From: Luteibacter jiangsuensis
Lineage (GTDB): Bacteria; Pseudomonadota; Gammaproteobacteria; Xanthomonadales; Rhodanobacteraceae
Assembly (NCBI RefSeq): GCF_011742555.1
Contig: NZ_JAAQQR010000003.1
Location: 496,001-560,000 of the forward strand
Length of the DNA: 64,000 nucleotides
Direction of reading: 5' to 3'
The first letter of the stretch is position 1. The number at the start of each line of letters is the position of its first letter. Positions 56,133-64,000 of the stretch are shown here, piece after piece. The position numbers and the translations under genes are program-made. The notes below the pieces were generated by a model. The model saw only the letters and a program-made list of their open reading frames with translations, searched no databases and was not told the origin of the DNA.

Positions 56133-56687
56133 ATGGAACATGTTCTTTCTCGTTTGATCATGGCTACGGCCCTGTCGTTGGTCGGTACAGCCGATGCAGC
56201 GTCTACAGGGTCTGGCGCTGCGAGACAGGCTCCTGCCGCGATGCCGGAACGAGTGTGTGAGATTCGGCAGAGAGCTTGGTGCATTACTCAAGCCGACTCA
56301 ATCATTACGGACATCCCGGCATGGGCACAAACTGATGCAGACCATACCTGGCGTATACACCACAGGAGATATCCCGATTCGAATCTGGTCGTCTTTGAGC
56401 CGCGAGGTTGTCGTAAGGCGCTTGCAGATACGGTGGAGCCGATTCGCTTTTCACATGGTGTGATGTGGGAAGGGGCTCCATGGGACGAAATTCTCGTGCG
56501 TCTGCGCAAAGACGGAACCTGTGACCTGACCCTTCGTGTGCCGGTATGGGTGGAAGGCTCTCCCGACTGGCCCTTCAACGAAGGACGAGTGAATCTGGTG
56601 GCATGCAAAGACGAGGCCTGCACATTGAATCAGCCGACCATCGCCGACCTGACCGACAAATATCAGCCACTGCGCGAGAGCAAATGA
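56133..56687 (+). CDS. Uncharacterised exported protein with conserved-looking cysteines
   Basis: A 184-aa protein with a cleavable signal peptide (cleaved after ADA, about residue 22) and a mature part of about 160 residues with six cysteines, including VCEIRQRAWC and VACKDEACTL. Repeated WAQTDADHTW and FEPRGCRKALADTVEPIRF segments show no known motif. ATG 56133 was chosen for the signal peptide; GGAG lies somewhat far upstream. Last gene of the AT-richer run, 143 bp before the reductase gene, and that gap shows only the reductase ribosome site. Confidence 0.65.
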   Translation: MEHVLSRLIMATALSLVGTADAASTGSGAARQAPAAMPERVCEIRQRAWCITQADSIITDIPAWAQTDADHTWRIHHRRYPDSNLVVFEPRGCRKALADTVEPIRFSHGVMWEGAPWDEILVRLRKDGTCDLTLRVPVWVEGSPDWPFNEGRVNLVACKDEACTLNQPTIADLTDKYQPLRESK

Positions 56688-56830
56688 ATGCCTGTTCGTT
56701 GAGGTAGCGAGGTGTACCTTCTACTTTTGTGTCGCGCCACCAGTATCAGGCAAGAAACCGCCCAATTCCGGCATTCGTCCCCACCACGCAGGCGCCTAAT
56801 CTTCCCGTCATCACCCAACGGGAGTGCGTC

Positions 56831-57601
56831 ATGCAAGGTTCCGAATCCAAAGGCCGCATCGCGGTAATCACCGGCGGCAGCCGAGGCCTGGGCCGCAATA
56901 CGGTGCAGCACCTGGCCCGTCGCGGGGTGTCCAGCATCTTCACCTATCACTCCAACGAGACAGAGGCCAAGGCCGTCGTCGAGATGGCGGCCGCGGAAGG
57001 CGCCAGAGCCGTGGCCCTCCAGCTCGACACCGGCGATACAGCCGCATTCCCGGCGTTCACGCAGCGCTTGCGGGAAACCTTGCGGCAGCTGGGAGCCGAA
57101 AGTTTCGACTACCTCGTGCACAACGCGGGCACCTCGCACCACACGCCGATCGAGGACACGACGGAGGCTCAAGTCGACGCCCTTTATCAGGTGCACTTCA
57201 AGGGCGTGTTCTTCCTGACGCAGGCGTTGCTTCCCTTGCTGCGCGACGGCGGTCGTATCGTGACGGTGTCCAGCGGGCTCACTCGCGTGGCCATGCCGGG
57301 CAGTGCCCCTTATGCCGCAATGAAGGGTGCCGTGGAAGTTCTCACGCGCTATTTCGCCAAGGAGCTGGGGCCGCGCGGCATCACGGCGAACTGTGTCGCG
57401 CCCGGCGCGGTAGCCACGGACTTCAGCGGCGGCATGGTGCGGGACAACCCCGAAGTGAATCGCAGGGTGGCGGAGTTCACCGCGCTCGGTCGTGCCGGCG
57501 TGCCGGACGATATCGGACCGATGATCGCGTCGCTCCTTTCGGACGACAACCGCTGGGTCAACGGGCAGCGCATCGAAGTGTCGGGCGGGATGCTGTTGTA
57601 A
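56831..57601 (+). CDS. Short-chain dehydrogenase/reductase
   Basis: A 256-aa classical SDR with the NAD(P) fingerprint TGGSRGLGRN near residues 14-23, the NAG motif (HNAGTSHHTP), the catalytic YAAMK (Tyr and Lys) and a C-terminal GQRIEVSGGM typical of FabG-like proteins. The basic residue after the glycine-rich motif suggests NADP. Substrate cannot be assigned. ATG 56831 follows GGAG by 6 nt. The AraC regulator at 52960 is too far away to link with confidence. Confidence 0.9.
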   Translation: MQGSESKGRIAVITGGSRGLGRNTVQHLARRGVSSIFTYHSNETEAKAVVEMAAAEGARAVALQLDTGDTAAFPAFTQRLRETLRQLGAESFDYLVHNAGTSHHTPIEDTTEAQVDALYQVHFKGVFFLTQALLPLLRDGGRIVTVSSGLTRVAMPGSAPYAAMKGAVEVLTRYFAKELGPRGITANCVAPGAVATDFSGGMVRDNPEVNRRVAEFTALGRAGVPDDIGPMIASLLSDDNRWVNGQRIEVSGGMLL

Positions 57602-57620
57602 CGGGTCTGCGCTTCCGGGA

Positions 57621-57836
57621 TCAGTCGCGCCAGGTGCTCGCCGCGGCGGCACGTGCGTCGGCGCCACTCACGCACTGGCGCGCATCGAGCGACCACGATC
57701 CTCCGCCGTGGATGCAGGCGTCCACGGCGGCGAGTTCCTGGGCAAGGCCGCGTGGATCGGGCGCTTCCGGATGGAATCGTTGGCAGGAGGCGAGTGCGGC
57801 AATGGCCACGCCGAATAGCGTGGTCAGTCGCGCCAT
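57621..57836 (-). CDS. Small lipoprotein of unknown function
   Basis: A 71-aa lipoprotein: signal LTTLFGVAIAALASC with lipobox cysteine at about 18, then a short mature part with two cysteines in VDACIHGGGSWSLDARQCV, a spacing seen in many tiny Xanthomonadales lipoproteins. ATG 57836 gives the signal peptide; an upstream ATG at 57890 would bury it. Its 3' end lies 19 bp from that of the reductase gene, convergent. Confidence 0.65.
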   Translation of the reverse strand: MARLTTLFGVAIAALASCQRFHPEAPDPRGLAQELAAVDACIHGGGSWSLDARQCVSGADARAAAASTWRD

Positions 57837-58006
57837 CCACCAGCGGCGCCTGCGCGGGCAGGCGAAAGGTATCGATCCGGTTCCAGCCAAGGCCTCACTC
57901 CCGTAACGAGGCAGGCCAGCCTAGGGAGTCGTGAGAACAACGGACATCGAATAATTCTGAAAACGGCCAACGGTGGGTCCGCTATGGGACCCACGTCACA
58001 CTCGCG

Positions 58007-58918
58007 TCAGGCTTTGCGGACCCGCATCATCGTGATGATGCCGACGCCCACCAGGATGATGGCCATACCGGCGAGGTCGAACCCGCCCACATGCTCGCCC
58101 GCGAGGGCCACGCCGAACAGCACGGCGACGGGCGGATTCACATAGGCATAGCTGGTGGCAAGCGCGGGGCGCACCGTCTTCAGCACGTAGAGGTAAGCGC
58201 TGAAGGCGACGATCGAGCCGAAGACCACCAGGTAGGCGAGCGCCATCGTGGCGCCGGCTTCCGGATGGGCCGGCACGCGCTCACCGTGCAGCAGCGCGAT
58301 GATGGCCAGCGAGACGCTGGCGCACAGCATCTGCGCGGCGGTGTTCATCGGCCCCTTGGGCATGTCCTGTCGCTTCGACCACACCGACCCGAAGGCCCAC
58401 GACATCGCGGCGACGATCAGTGCGATGGCCCCCAGCGGCGAACCGGACAAGCCGGCGCCGAGGTTCAGCACGATCACGCCGACGAAGCCGAGCAGGAGCC
58501 CCGCGGTTTCACCACGCGAGGGCCATTCGCCGTAGATGCCGCCGAAGACGGCGGCAAACAGCGGCATGCTCGCCACCGCCACGGCGGCGATGCCGGAACT
58601 CACCGATTGTTCCGCGAAGCAGACGAGGCCGTTGCCGCCTGCCAGCAGCAAGGTGCCTACGATGGCCGCGTTCTTCCACTGACGCGCCGTGGGCAAGGCT
58701 TCGCCACGAAGCCGCAGCACGGCAAACAGGAGCACGCCGGCGACGGCGAAGCGGAGGGACGCCAGCATGAAGGGCGGATAGCTCACCAGCGCGTAGCGGA
58801 TGGCCAGGTAGGTGGAGCCCCAGATCACATACAGGGCGAACAACGACAGCGGCACCAGCCAGCGCGGATCGGACACGGCGGTGACAGGGGATGGGTTGGT
58901 ACAGGCGGTGTCTGACAT
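58007..58918 (-). CDS. EamA-family (YedA-like) drug/metabolite exporter
   Basis: A 303-aa ten-helix transporter made of two EamA repeats; the first opens with LFALYVIWGSTYLAIRYAL and the second with ALIVAAMSWAFGSVWSKR. Both belong to the DMT superfamily, and the segments VIWGSTYLAIR and GNGLVCFAEQ match E. coli YedA. Inner-membrane exporter of unknown small molecules. No adjoining regulator; the next gene upstream is an Ada-like protein on the same strand 93 bp away. Confidence 0.9.
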   Translation of the reverse strand: MSDTACTNPSPVTAVSDPRWLVPLSLFALYVIWGSTYLAIRYALVSYPPFMLASLRFAVAGVLLFAVLRLRGEALPTARQWKNAAIVGTLLLAGGNGLVCFAEQSVSSGIAAVAVASMPLFAAVFGGIYGEWPSRGETAGLLLGFVGVIVLNLGAGLSGSPLGAIALIVAAMSWAFGSVWSKRQDMPKGPMNTAAQMLCASVSLAIIALLHGERVPAHPEAGATMALAYLVVFGSIVAFSAYLYVLKTVRPALATSYAYVNPPVAVLFGVALAGEHVGGFDLAGMAIILVGVGIITMMRVRKA

Positions 58919-59011
58919 GGGGGAAGTCCGGGTCGTTCGCAGCGCGTCGCGCGCTGCGAATCGTGCAAGATATCGCTGGCCGACCCAGGGCGGTAGCGAA
59001 ACCTTTCGGAG

Positions 59012-59887
59012 TCAGGCTTGAGCCGGTTTCATGGCCCGCTCGGTGGCGAGCAATTGCTGCTTGATCTCCAGGCCCCAGCGCCAGCCGCCCAGGCTGCCGT
59101 CCTCGCGGATGATCCGGTGGCAGGGCACCAGCAGGGCCAGCTTGTTGCTGCCGCAGGCCCGCCCGATGGCCCGGGCGGCCTTGGGCACGCCCAGCTTCGC
59201 GGCCAGTTCGCCGTAGCTCAGGGTTTCGCCGCGGGGGATGCGGGTGAGTGCGTCCCATACGCGCCATTGGAAGGCCGTGGCGGCCACGTCCAGCGGCGGC
59301 ATGGCCGGCGCGTCTCGATCGCTCCAGCCCAGTTCGCTGGCCACGCGGCCGATCACGGCATCCAGCCATTCCTCGCGGCCTTCGTCCACGCGCTCGCGCT
59401 GGGCAAGGGGGAACTCCGCCGCCAGCCTCGCTTCCAGCTCGGTGTCGGTATCGCCGAGCGTGACCGCGCAGATGCCTTTCGCGGTGGTGGCGACCAGCAA
59501 CCGGCCCAGAGGTGTGCCGGTGGTGGTGTAGCGGATGGAGGCGCCTGCGCCGCCGGCGCGGTAGCTGGCCGGGGTCATGCCGAGGCGGCGATCGCTTTCC
59601 TCGTACACGCGGCTGCCCGAGCCGAATCCGGCTTCGTAGACGGCGTCGGTCACGGCGGCGCCCTCACGCAGCGCCTCGCGCAATTGGCCGAAACGGCGGG
59701 CGCGGGCGTATTCGGCCGGGCTGACGCCGTAACGGCGACGGAAGGCGCGTTGCAGGTGCGTGGGGCTCAGCCCCGCGATGGCCGCGAGGCTGGCGAGATC
59801 GGTGGCGCTGTCGCCGCTTTCGAGGGCGGCACGCACGCGTTCAAGGGCGTCGTCGGCAGCGGGCATGGGGCGGATCTGGGCATTCAT
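59012..59887 (-). CDS. Ada-like O6-methylguanine-DNA methyltransferase with AraC-type HTH
   Basis: A 291-aa protein with an N-terminal AraC HTH (about 15-110; LASLAAIAGLSPTHLQRAFRRRYG) and a C-terminal MGMT domain with the suicide cysteine C256 in VPCHRII and the DNA-binding ATAFQWRVWDAL. The N-terminal zinc/methylphosphotriester domain of full Ada, with its sensor cysteine, is absent, so it repairs O6-methylguanine but cannot be switched on like E. coli Ada. ATG 59887 has a perfect AAGGAGG site. Confidence 0.92.
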   Translation of the reverse strand: MNAQIRPMPAADDALERVRAALESGDSATDLASLAAIAGLSPTHLQRAFRRRYGVSPAEYARARRFGQLREALREGAAVTDAVYEAGFGSGSRVYEESDRRLGMTPASYRAGGAGASIRYTTTGTPLGRLLVATTAKGICAVTLGDTDTELEARLAAEFPLAQRERVDEGREEWLDAVIGRVASELGWSDRDAPAMPPLDVAATAFQWRVWDALTRIPRGETLSYGELAAKLGVPKAARAIGRACGSNKLALLVPCHRIIREDGSLGGWRWGLEIKQQLLATERAMKPAQA

Positions 59888-59954
59888 GGTGGCCTCCTTC
59901 ATGGAAGCCAGCGTAGGACGAGGCCACCCCCGTCACCATCCGCTTCTTGCGGCG

Positions 59955-60233
59955 TCAGTGATGGACGGGCCGGCCCTGGCGGATGACCACGAACTCGCCC
60001 TCGAGGACGTCTGGATCTTTCGGGGCCGGGCGCGCGCCGCCACCCGCCATGCGGGCACGGGACAGCTTCCACTGGCGCACGGCAAGGAAAACCAGGCCGC
60101 CCGCGAACAGCACGCCGAGCACGACCACGCCAAAAACGAGCAGCACGCCGACCACGGCAAGGCCAAGCACCAGCGACAGGGCGCGGACGAGGGGATTGCG
60201 CGAACGGCGAATGGGCGGGAAGACAAGACGCAT
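59955..60233 (-). CDS. Small membrane protein with Gly/Pro-rich tail
   Basis: A 92-aa protein with a basic start (RRSRNPLVRAL), a long hydrophobic stretch forming one or two helices (about 19-52, VLGLAVVGVLLVFGVVVLGVL then FAGGLVFLAV) and a short cytosolic tail ending DPDVLEGEFVVIRQ. The tail pattern recurs in small proteins of Xanthomonadales; function unknown. It is divergent from the Rieske protein gene. Confidence 0.7.
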   Translation of the reverse strand: MRLVFPPIRRSRNPLVRALSLVLGLAVVGVLLVFGVVVLGVLFAGGLVFLAVRQWKLSRARMAGGGARPAPKDPDVLEGEFVVIRQGRPVHH

Positions 60234-60314
60234 TGGTTAAAAATCCGTATGTGGCACAATGACATGCATGTGAGCCCTGTACCTTGGGGCATACCGCCCC
60301 CATAGACAAGTGCC

Positions 60315-60662
60315 ATGACGACTACCTCCCAGGCGACTCCTCTCTGCCAGCTGGCGGACATTCCCGACGGCAACGCCATCGAAGTCGAGGCCTTCGTGAA
60401 CGGGGAGACGGAATCCCTGATGGTGTATCGCCATGGGGCCGAGGCACGGGCCTATTTCAATGTGTGCCCCCATGCGGGTCGCCGCCTGGACTACGTGCCG
60501 GGCAAGTTCCTGGTGCGTAGCGGGCAGATCATCTGCGCTGCGCATGGGGCCACCTTCACGGCCGACACGGGTGACTGCACGGCTGGGCCTTGTCGGGGCG
60601 ACCGGTTGCGGGCGGTGTCGGTGGCGGTGATCGATGGGGTGGTTCGGCTTGCCGGAGCCTGA
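60315..60662 (+). CDS. Stand-alone Rieske [2Fe-2S] protein
   Basis: A 115-aa soluble Rieske domain with ligands C51 and H53 (CPHAG) and C74 and H77 (CAAHG), the C-x-H / C-x2-H pattern of Rieske ferredoxins. It lacks a membrane anchor and any signal, so it is a cytosolic electron carrier of the dioxygenase-ferredoxin or NirD-like type. No oxygenase or nitrite reductase partner is present in the window. Its stop codon lies within the head of the downstream repeat. Confidence 0.88.
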   Translation: MTTTSQATPLCQLADIPDGNAIEVEAFVNGETESLMVYRHGAEARAYFNVCPHAGRRLDYVPGKFLVRSGQIICAAHGATFTADTGDCTAGPCRGDRLRAVSVAVIDGVVRLAGA

Positions 60663-60800
60663 GTCGCTGGGCTCCTGCTTTCGCAGGAGCGACGGCAATC
60701 TGAGAGCGGCTCAAATCGTCGCTCCTGCGAAAGCAGGAGCCCAGCGCCTTACGTCTCGCATGCCCGTCGCCCCTGCGAAGGCAGGGGCTCAGCGACTCAC
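60661..60800. repeat. Inverted repeat with three CTCCTGC/GCAGGAG hairpins
   Basis: Three hairpins lie in a row: CTCCTGC/GCAGGAG at 60673-60690, again at 60723-60740 in opposite orientation, and CCCCTGC/GCAGGGG at 60771-60788. The outer ends TGAGTCGCTGGGCTCC and GGGGCTCAGCGACTCA are near-perfect inverse copies, so the whole 140 bp can also fold as one stem. This is a third repeat family, distinct from the GTGGGAG and GTAG families. It begins exactly at the Rieske stop codon and ends 10 bp before the stop of the convergent permease gene. Confidence 0.85.
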
Positions 60801-60809
60801 GTCCCCGCC

Positions 60810-62651
60810 TCAGCGGTACATCAGATTGATCGTAACCAGCGTCAGTACGAGGATCAGCGCGGTCAGCGGCAGACCCACGCGCAGGAAATCTTTCGATCGG
60901 TAGCCGCCGGGGCCGGCCACCATCATCAGTGCCGGGTGGCCCGACGACAGCAGGAAGGTGTTCGACGAGGACACCGCCACGATCAGCGCGTAGGCCGATG
61001 GGTTGCCGCCCGTGGTGACGGCCACGCTGATGGCGATGGGCACCATCATCACCGTCGCGCCCACGTTCGACATCACCTGCGAGAACAACAGCGTGAGCAC
61101 GGCGATGGACAGCTGCAACGTCCACTGCGGCGCATGGCCGAGGATCTGCAGAACTTCCTGCGCGATCCACGACGCGGTACCCGTGGAATCCATCGACCAG
61201 CCCAGCGGAATGAGGCAGGCGGTGACGAAGATGGTCTTCCAGTTGATGGCCTTATAGGCCTCGTCCATGTTCAGCACGCCGGTGAGCAGCATGCCCACGG
61301 CGCCCGTCATCATCGCCACCGACAGATCGAGGTGGGTGAACAGGGCCAGGCACTTCGCCAGCACGAAGAAACCCACGGCCTGCCAGATCTTGCCGGGGCG
61401 CTGCTCTTCCTTCGGAATGTCGGTGACCACGACGATATCGCGGTCTTCCTCCGCCAGCATGAGGTCGCGCCACTTGCTGTGCAGCACCAGGGTATCGCCC
61501 GCGCGCAGCGTCACGGCGCGCACATCCTCGCGGAACACCTCGTCGCCGCGGTTCACCGCCAGCACGGATATGCCGAAGCGCTTGCGCAGGCGCAGGTCGC
61601 CCACGCTCTGCTTGATGAAGCGCGAACTGGGCGGCACCACGGCTTCGGAAATACCCGCGCGCGTGGTGTTGAACTGCTCGCCCAGCTGGCGCATGCGCAT
61701 CGACACGCGGCACAGCTGGTTGTTCGCGAACGCCATGATCGCGTCGCGCGGGGCGAGCACGCCGAGCACGGTACCCACCCAGATCATCTGGTCGGACGGC
61801 GGCGCCACACGGCTTTCGTTGCCGTTCTTGATGGCCAGGATCAGCGGCGCGCCGTGCAGTTGCTCCACCTCGCCGATGCTCATGCCCACCAGGGGGCTCT
61901 CGGCCGTGACCGTCAGCTCGGCCGTCTCGCCGGCGATGCCGTACGTGTCGGCGAAATAGCTTTCCGTGCGGCCTGGGGTGACCTTCAGGCGATCGTCTTC
62001 GCGCTCTGGAAGGAGCTTGCGCGTGAAGAGGTAGAAGAACAGCACGCCTGCCCCGGCCAGCACGAGGCCGACCGGCGTCACGCTGAAGAGCCCGAATTTC
62101 GGAATGGTGTGGGCGCCGGGCGGCAGGTTGCTGTTCGCGCTGGCGATCAGGTCGTTGAGGACGATCAGCGGCGAGTTCGCGATCAGCGTGGTGTTCGTGG
62201 CCGTGAGGATGCAGAAGGCCATGGGCAGCAGTAGCCGCGACATCGGCACGCCGGTGCGCGCGGACAGGCGGCTGGTCACGGGGATCATCAGCGCGGCCAG
62301 CGCCTGGCTGGGGATCACCGCGCTGAACAGGCTGGTGACGCTGTTCACCACCACGCCCAGGCGGGATTCCACGCCGCGGGCCATGCGCATGACGAACGCG
62401 GCGGTTAGGTTCAGCACGCCGGCGCGGTCGAGCCCGGCGCCCATGATCATGATGGCGATGATCGCGATGACGGCGTTGCCGGCGAAGCCGTTGAACACCT
62501 GGTCGCCGGGGATCAGCCCGGTAAGCCCGATGGTGACCACCACGAGCAGGGCCACCATGTCGGCCCGGATCCACTCCAGAACGAGCATGAGCATGGTGAA
62601 GCCCACCAGGCCCAGCACGAGGATCATTTCGGGAGTGAGTGTGAGTGCCAC
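60810..62651 (-). CDS. SLC13/DASS-type permease with two TrkA-C domains
   Basis: A 613-aa inner-membrane transporter: N-terminal helices, an SLC13-type helix-hairpin region (LMIPVTSRLSARTGVPMSRLLLPMAFCILTATNTTLIANSP), then two RCK_C/TrkA-C regulatory domains in the cytosolic loop (about 220-410; ESPLVGMSIGEVEQLHG and RFIKQSVGDLRLRKRFG), and a second transport half with VMSNVGATVMMVPIAISVA. Such proteins carry dicarboxylates, sulfate or other anions; the substrate is not visible. The 130 bp upstream hold only a REP pair. Confidence 0.9.
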   Translation of the reverse strand: MALTLTPEMILVLGLVGFTMLMLVLEWIRADMVALLVVVTIGLTGLIPGDQVFNGFAGNAVIAIIAIMIMGAGLDRAGVLNLTAAFVMRMARGVESRLGVVVNSVTSLFSAVIPSQALAALMIPVTSRLSARTGVPMSRLLLPMAFCILTATNTTLIANSPLIVLNDLIASANSNLPPGAHTIPKFGLFSVTPVGLVLAGAGVLFFYLFTRKLLPEREDDRLKVTPGRTESYFADTYGIAGETAELTVTAESPLVGMSIGEVEQLHGAPLILAIKNGNESRVAPPSDQMIWVGTVLGVLAPRDAIMAFANNQLCRVSMRMRQLGEQFNTTRAGISEAVVPPSSRFIKQSVGDLRLRKRFGISVLAVNRGDEVFREDVRAVTLRAGDTLVLHSKWRDLMLAEEDRDIVVVTDIPKEEQRPGKIWQAVGFFVLAKCLALFTHLDLSVAMMTGAVGMLLTGVLNMDEAYKAINWKTIFVTACLIPLGWSMDSTGTASWIAQEVLQILGHAPQWTLQLSIAVLTLLFSQVMSNVGATVMMVPIAISVAVTTGGNPSAYALIVAVSSSNTFLLSSGHPALMMVAGPGGYRSKDFLRVGLPLTALILVLTLVTINLMYR

Positions 62652-62778
62652 TAGCCGGCTATCCGGGTCCGGTCGGTTGGAACGTGCGGTGGCATGGTCT
62701 TGCCAGGCTGTGGTGTTGCCGCAGGAGTATACGCGTTGGGCGTGGACAAGGGCTGAAGCTGGCGACGTTCGAAGCGCT

Positions 62779-62860
62779 GTGGGAGCCGGCTATGCCGGCG
62801 ATCCCGCGGCAGCGGGCAAGCGTGCCGCGAACGCCCTATCCCCGCTGAAGCGGCTCCCAC
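62779..62860. repeat. REP pair with GTGGGAG head
   Basis: Same family as 5041-5120; left hairpin GCCGGCTATGCCGGC, right GCCGCT-type with one change (CCCCGCTGAAGCGGC). It lies between the start of the SLC13-type gene and the stop of trmB. Confidence 0.88.
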
Positions 62861-62883
62861 AGTGCGCTTCCGAGGTCGAGGGA

Positions 62884-63597
62884 TCAGCCTTCCACGCGCT
62901 CGTACAGAAAATCCCACACCCCATGCCCAAGCCGCGTGCCGCGACGCTCGAAGTGGGTTTCGATGCGCCACGCGGGACGTTCGGCCGCCTGACCGGGGCC
63001 CACGCGATTGCGCCAGCCCGGCGCCGCTTCCATCGTCTCGCGCATGTGTTCGGCATAGGCCTCCCAGTCCGTGGCCAGGTGCAGCAGGCCGCCGGGCGCC
63101 ATGCGCGAGGCGAGCAGTTCCACGAACGCGGGCTGCACCAGACGGCGCTTGTTGTGCCGCTTCTTGTGCCACGGGTCCGGGAACCAGATGCGCACTTCCG
63201 ACAGGCTGCCCGGCGGGATCTCGTGCTCCAGCACTTCCACGGCGTCGTGCTTGTACAGCCGCACGTTGCCCGCGTCGCGCGCGGCGAGGGCATTCATGAG
63301 GCGGCCCACGCCCGGCCCATGCACTTCCACGCCGATGTAGTCGCGGGCGAGGTCGTGCTCGCTGGCCCAGGCCAGCGCTTCGCCGTTGCCGAAGCCGATT
63401 TCCAGCACGCGCGGCGCGGCGCGCCCGAATGTGGCGTCGAGGTCGCGCTCCTTGCCGGTGTAATCCAGGCCGAAGCGCGCCCAATGGTCGTCGAAGGCGC
63501 GCTGCTGCGCCGGGGTCATGCGGCCTTCGCGCAGCACGAAGCTGCGGATGCGGCGGTGGAACGGCGCGTCGCCCTGGGTGTCGTCGTCGTGCGCCAT
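62884..63597 (-). CDS. trmB: tRNA (guanine-N7)-methyltransferase
   Basis: TrmB makes m7G46 in the tRNA variable loop. The 237-aa protein has SAM motif [12 protein letters not shown], the acidic [11 protein letters not shown], the family hallmark [16 protein letters not shown] and a C-terminal [10 protein letters not shown] with the conserved TD. The start MAHDDDTQG is unremarkable; length is normal. It begins two bases before the stop of thiG, the usual thiG-trmB order in gammaproteobacteria, so the two are one transcript. Confidence 0.96.
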   Translation of the reverse strand: MAHDDDTQGDAPFHRRIRSFVLREGRMTPAQQRAFDDHWARFGLDYTGKERDLDATFGRAAPRVLEIGFGNGEALAWASEHDLARDYIGVEVHGPGVGRLMNALAARDAGNVRLYKHDAVEVLEHEIPPGSLSEVRIWFPDPWHKKRHNKRRLVQPAFVELLASRMAPGGLLHLATDWEAYAEHMRETMEAAPGWRNRVGPGQAAERPAWRIETHFERRGTRLGHGVWDFLYERVEG

Positions 63598-63599
63598 CG

Positions 63600-64000
<401 letters not shown>

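Overview
The window looks like chromosomal DNA of a high-G+C gammaproteobacterium of the order Xanthomonadales, most like the Rhodanobacteraceae (Luteibacter/Dyella group). This rests on gene order (cutA-dsbD-tlpA-like-DUF1415 and aroQ-accB-accC beside prmA-DUF3426-fis-purH; mrcA divergent from pilMNOPQ; the moxR/Bat cluster) and on dispersed hairpin repeats with a GTGGGAG head typical of the group. No search was run, so genus is an inference. No rRNA, tRNA, CRISPR array, insertion sequence or prophage module was recognised.

Layout. 1-11.5 kb is housekeeping: an SBF-like transporter, purH-fis, a zinc-ribbon membrane protein, prmA, the fatty-acid synthesis pair accBC with aroQ, and a thiol-redox operon (cutA, a DsbD with a duplicated periplasmic domain, a TlpA-like thioredoxin, a DUF1415 protein). 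11.5-13.7 kb is groESL with a CIRCE operator and an unusual inverted heptamer repeat between the two genes. 13.8-15.7 kb is a small AT-richer islet: a DUF2778 (Tlde1-like) peptidoglycan-targeting effector candidate, an overlapping membrane protein that may be its immunity partner, an unknown protein and a plant-type ferredoxin. 15.7-27 kb holds an MdoB/LtaS-like phosphotransferase, glnE, a nucleoside hydrolase, rpmE2, gltA, an unknown protein and mrcA. 27.2-32.5 kb is the type IV pilus assembly operon pilMNOPQ. 32.7-39.6 kb is a tightly overlapped MoxR/DUF58/DUF4381/BatA/BatB-C/BatD operon. 39.6-45 kb is a macrodomain protein divergent from a marR-RND efflux operon. 45-48.3 kb is an M28 peptidase, mscL and a fumarylacetoacetase-family hydrolase, with a triple repeat array. 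48.4-52.9 kb is a four-gene MacAB-like ABC export operon. 53-56.7 kb is a second AT-richer islet of six small unknown genes, several with secretion or lipoprotein signals. 56.8-64 kb holds a reductase, a small lipoprotein, an EamA exporter, an Ada-like methyltransferase, a stand-alone Rieske protein, an SLC13/TrkA-C permease, trmB and the end of thiG.

How it works together. The best-supported functional blocks are purine/fatty-acid/aromatic synthesis, protein folding in the cytosol (GroESL) and periplasm (DsbD/TlpA), type IV pilus alignment and secretin, a MoxR-VWA (Bat) system, and two drug- or envelope-related export operons. The two AT-richer islets are the places where something not yet described is most likely; both consist of short genes with envelope or secretion features inserted between conserved genes.
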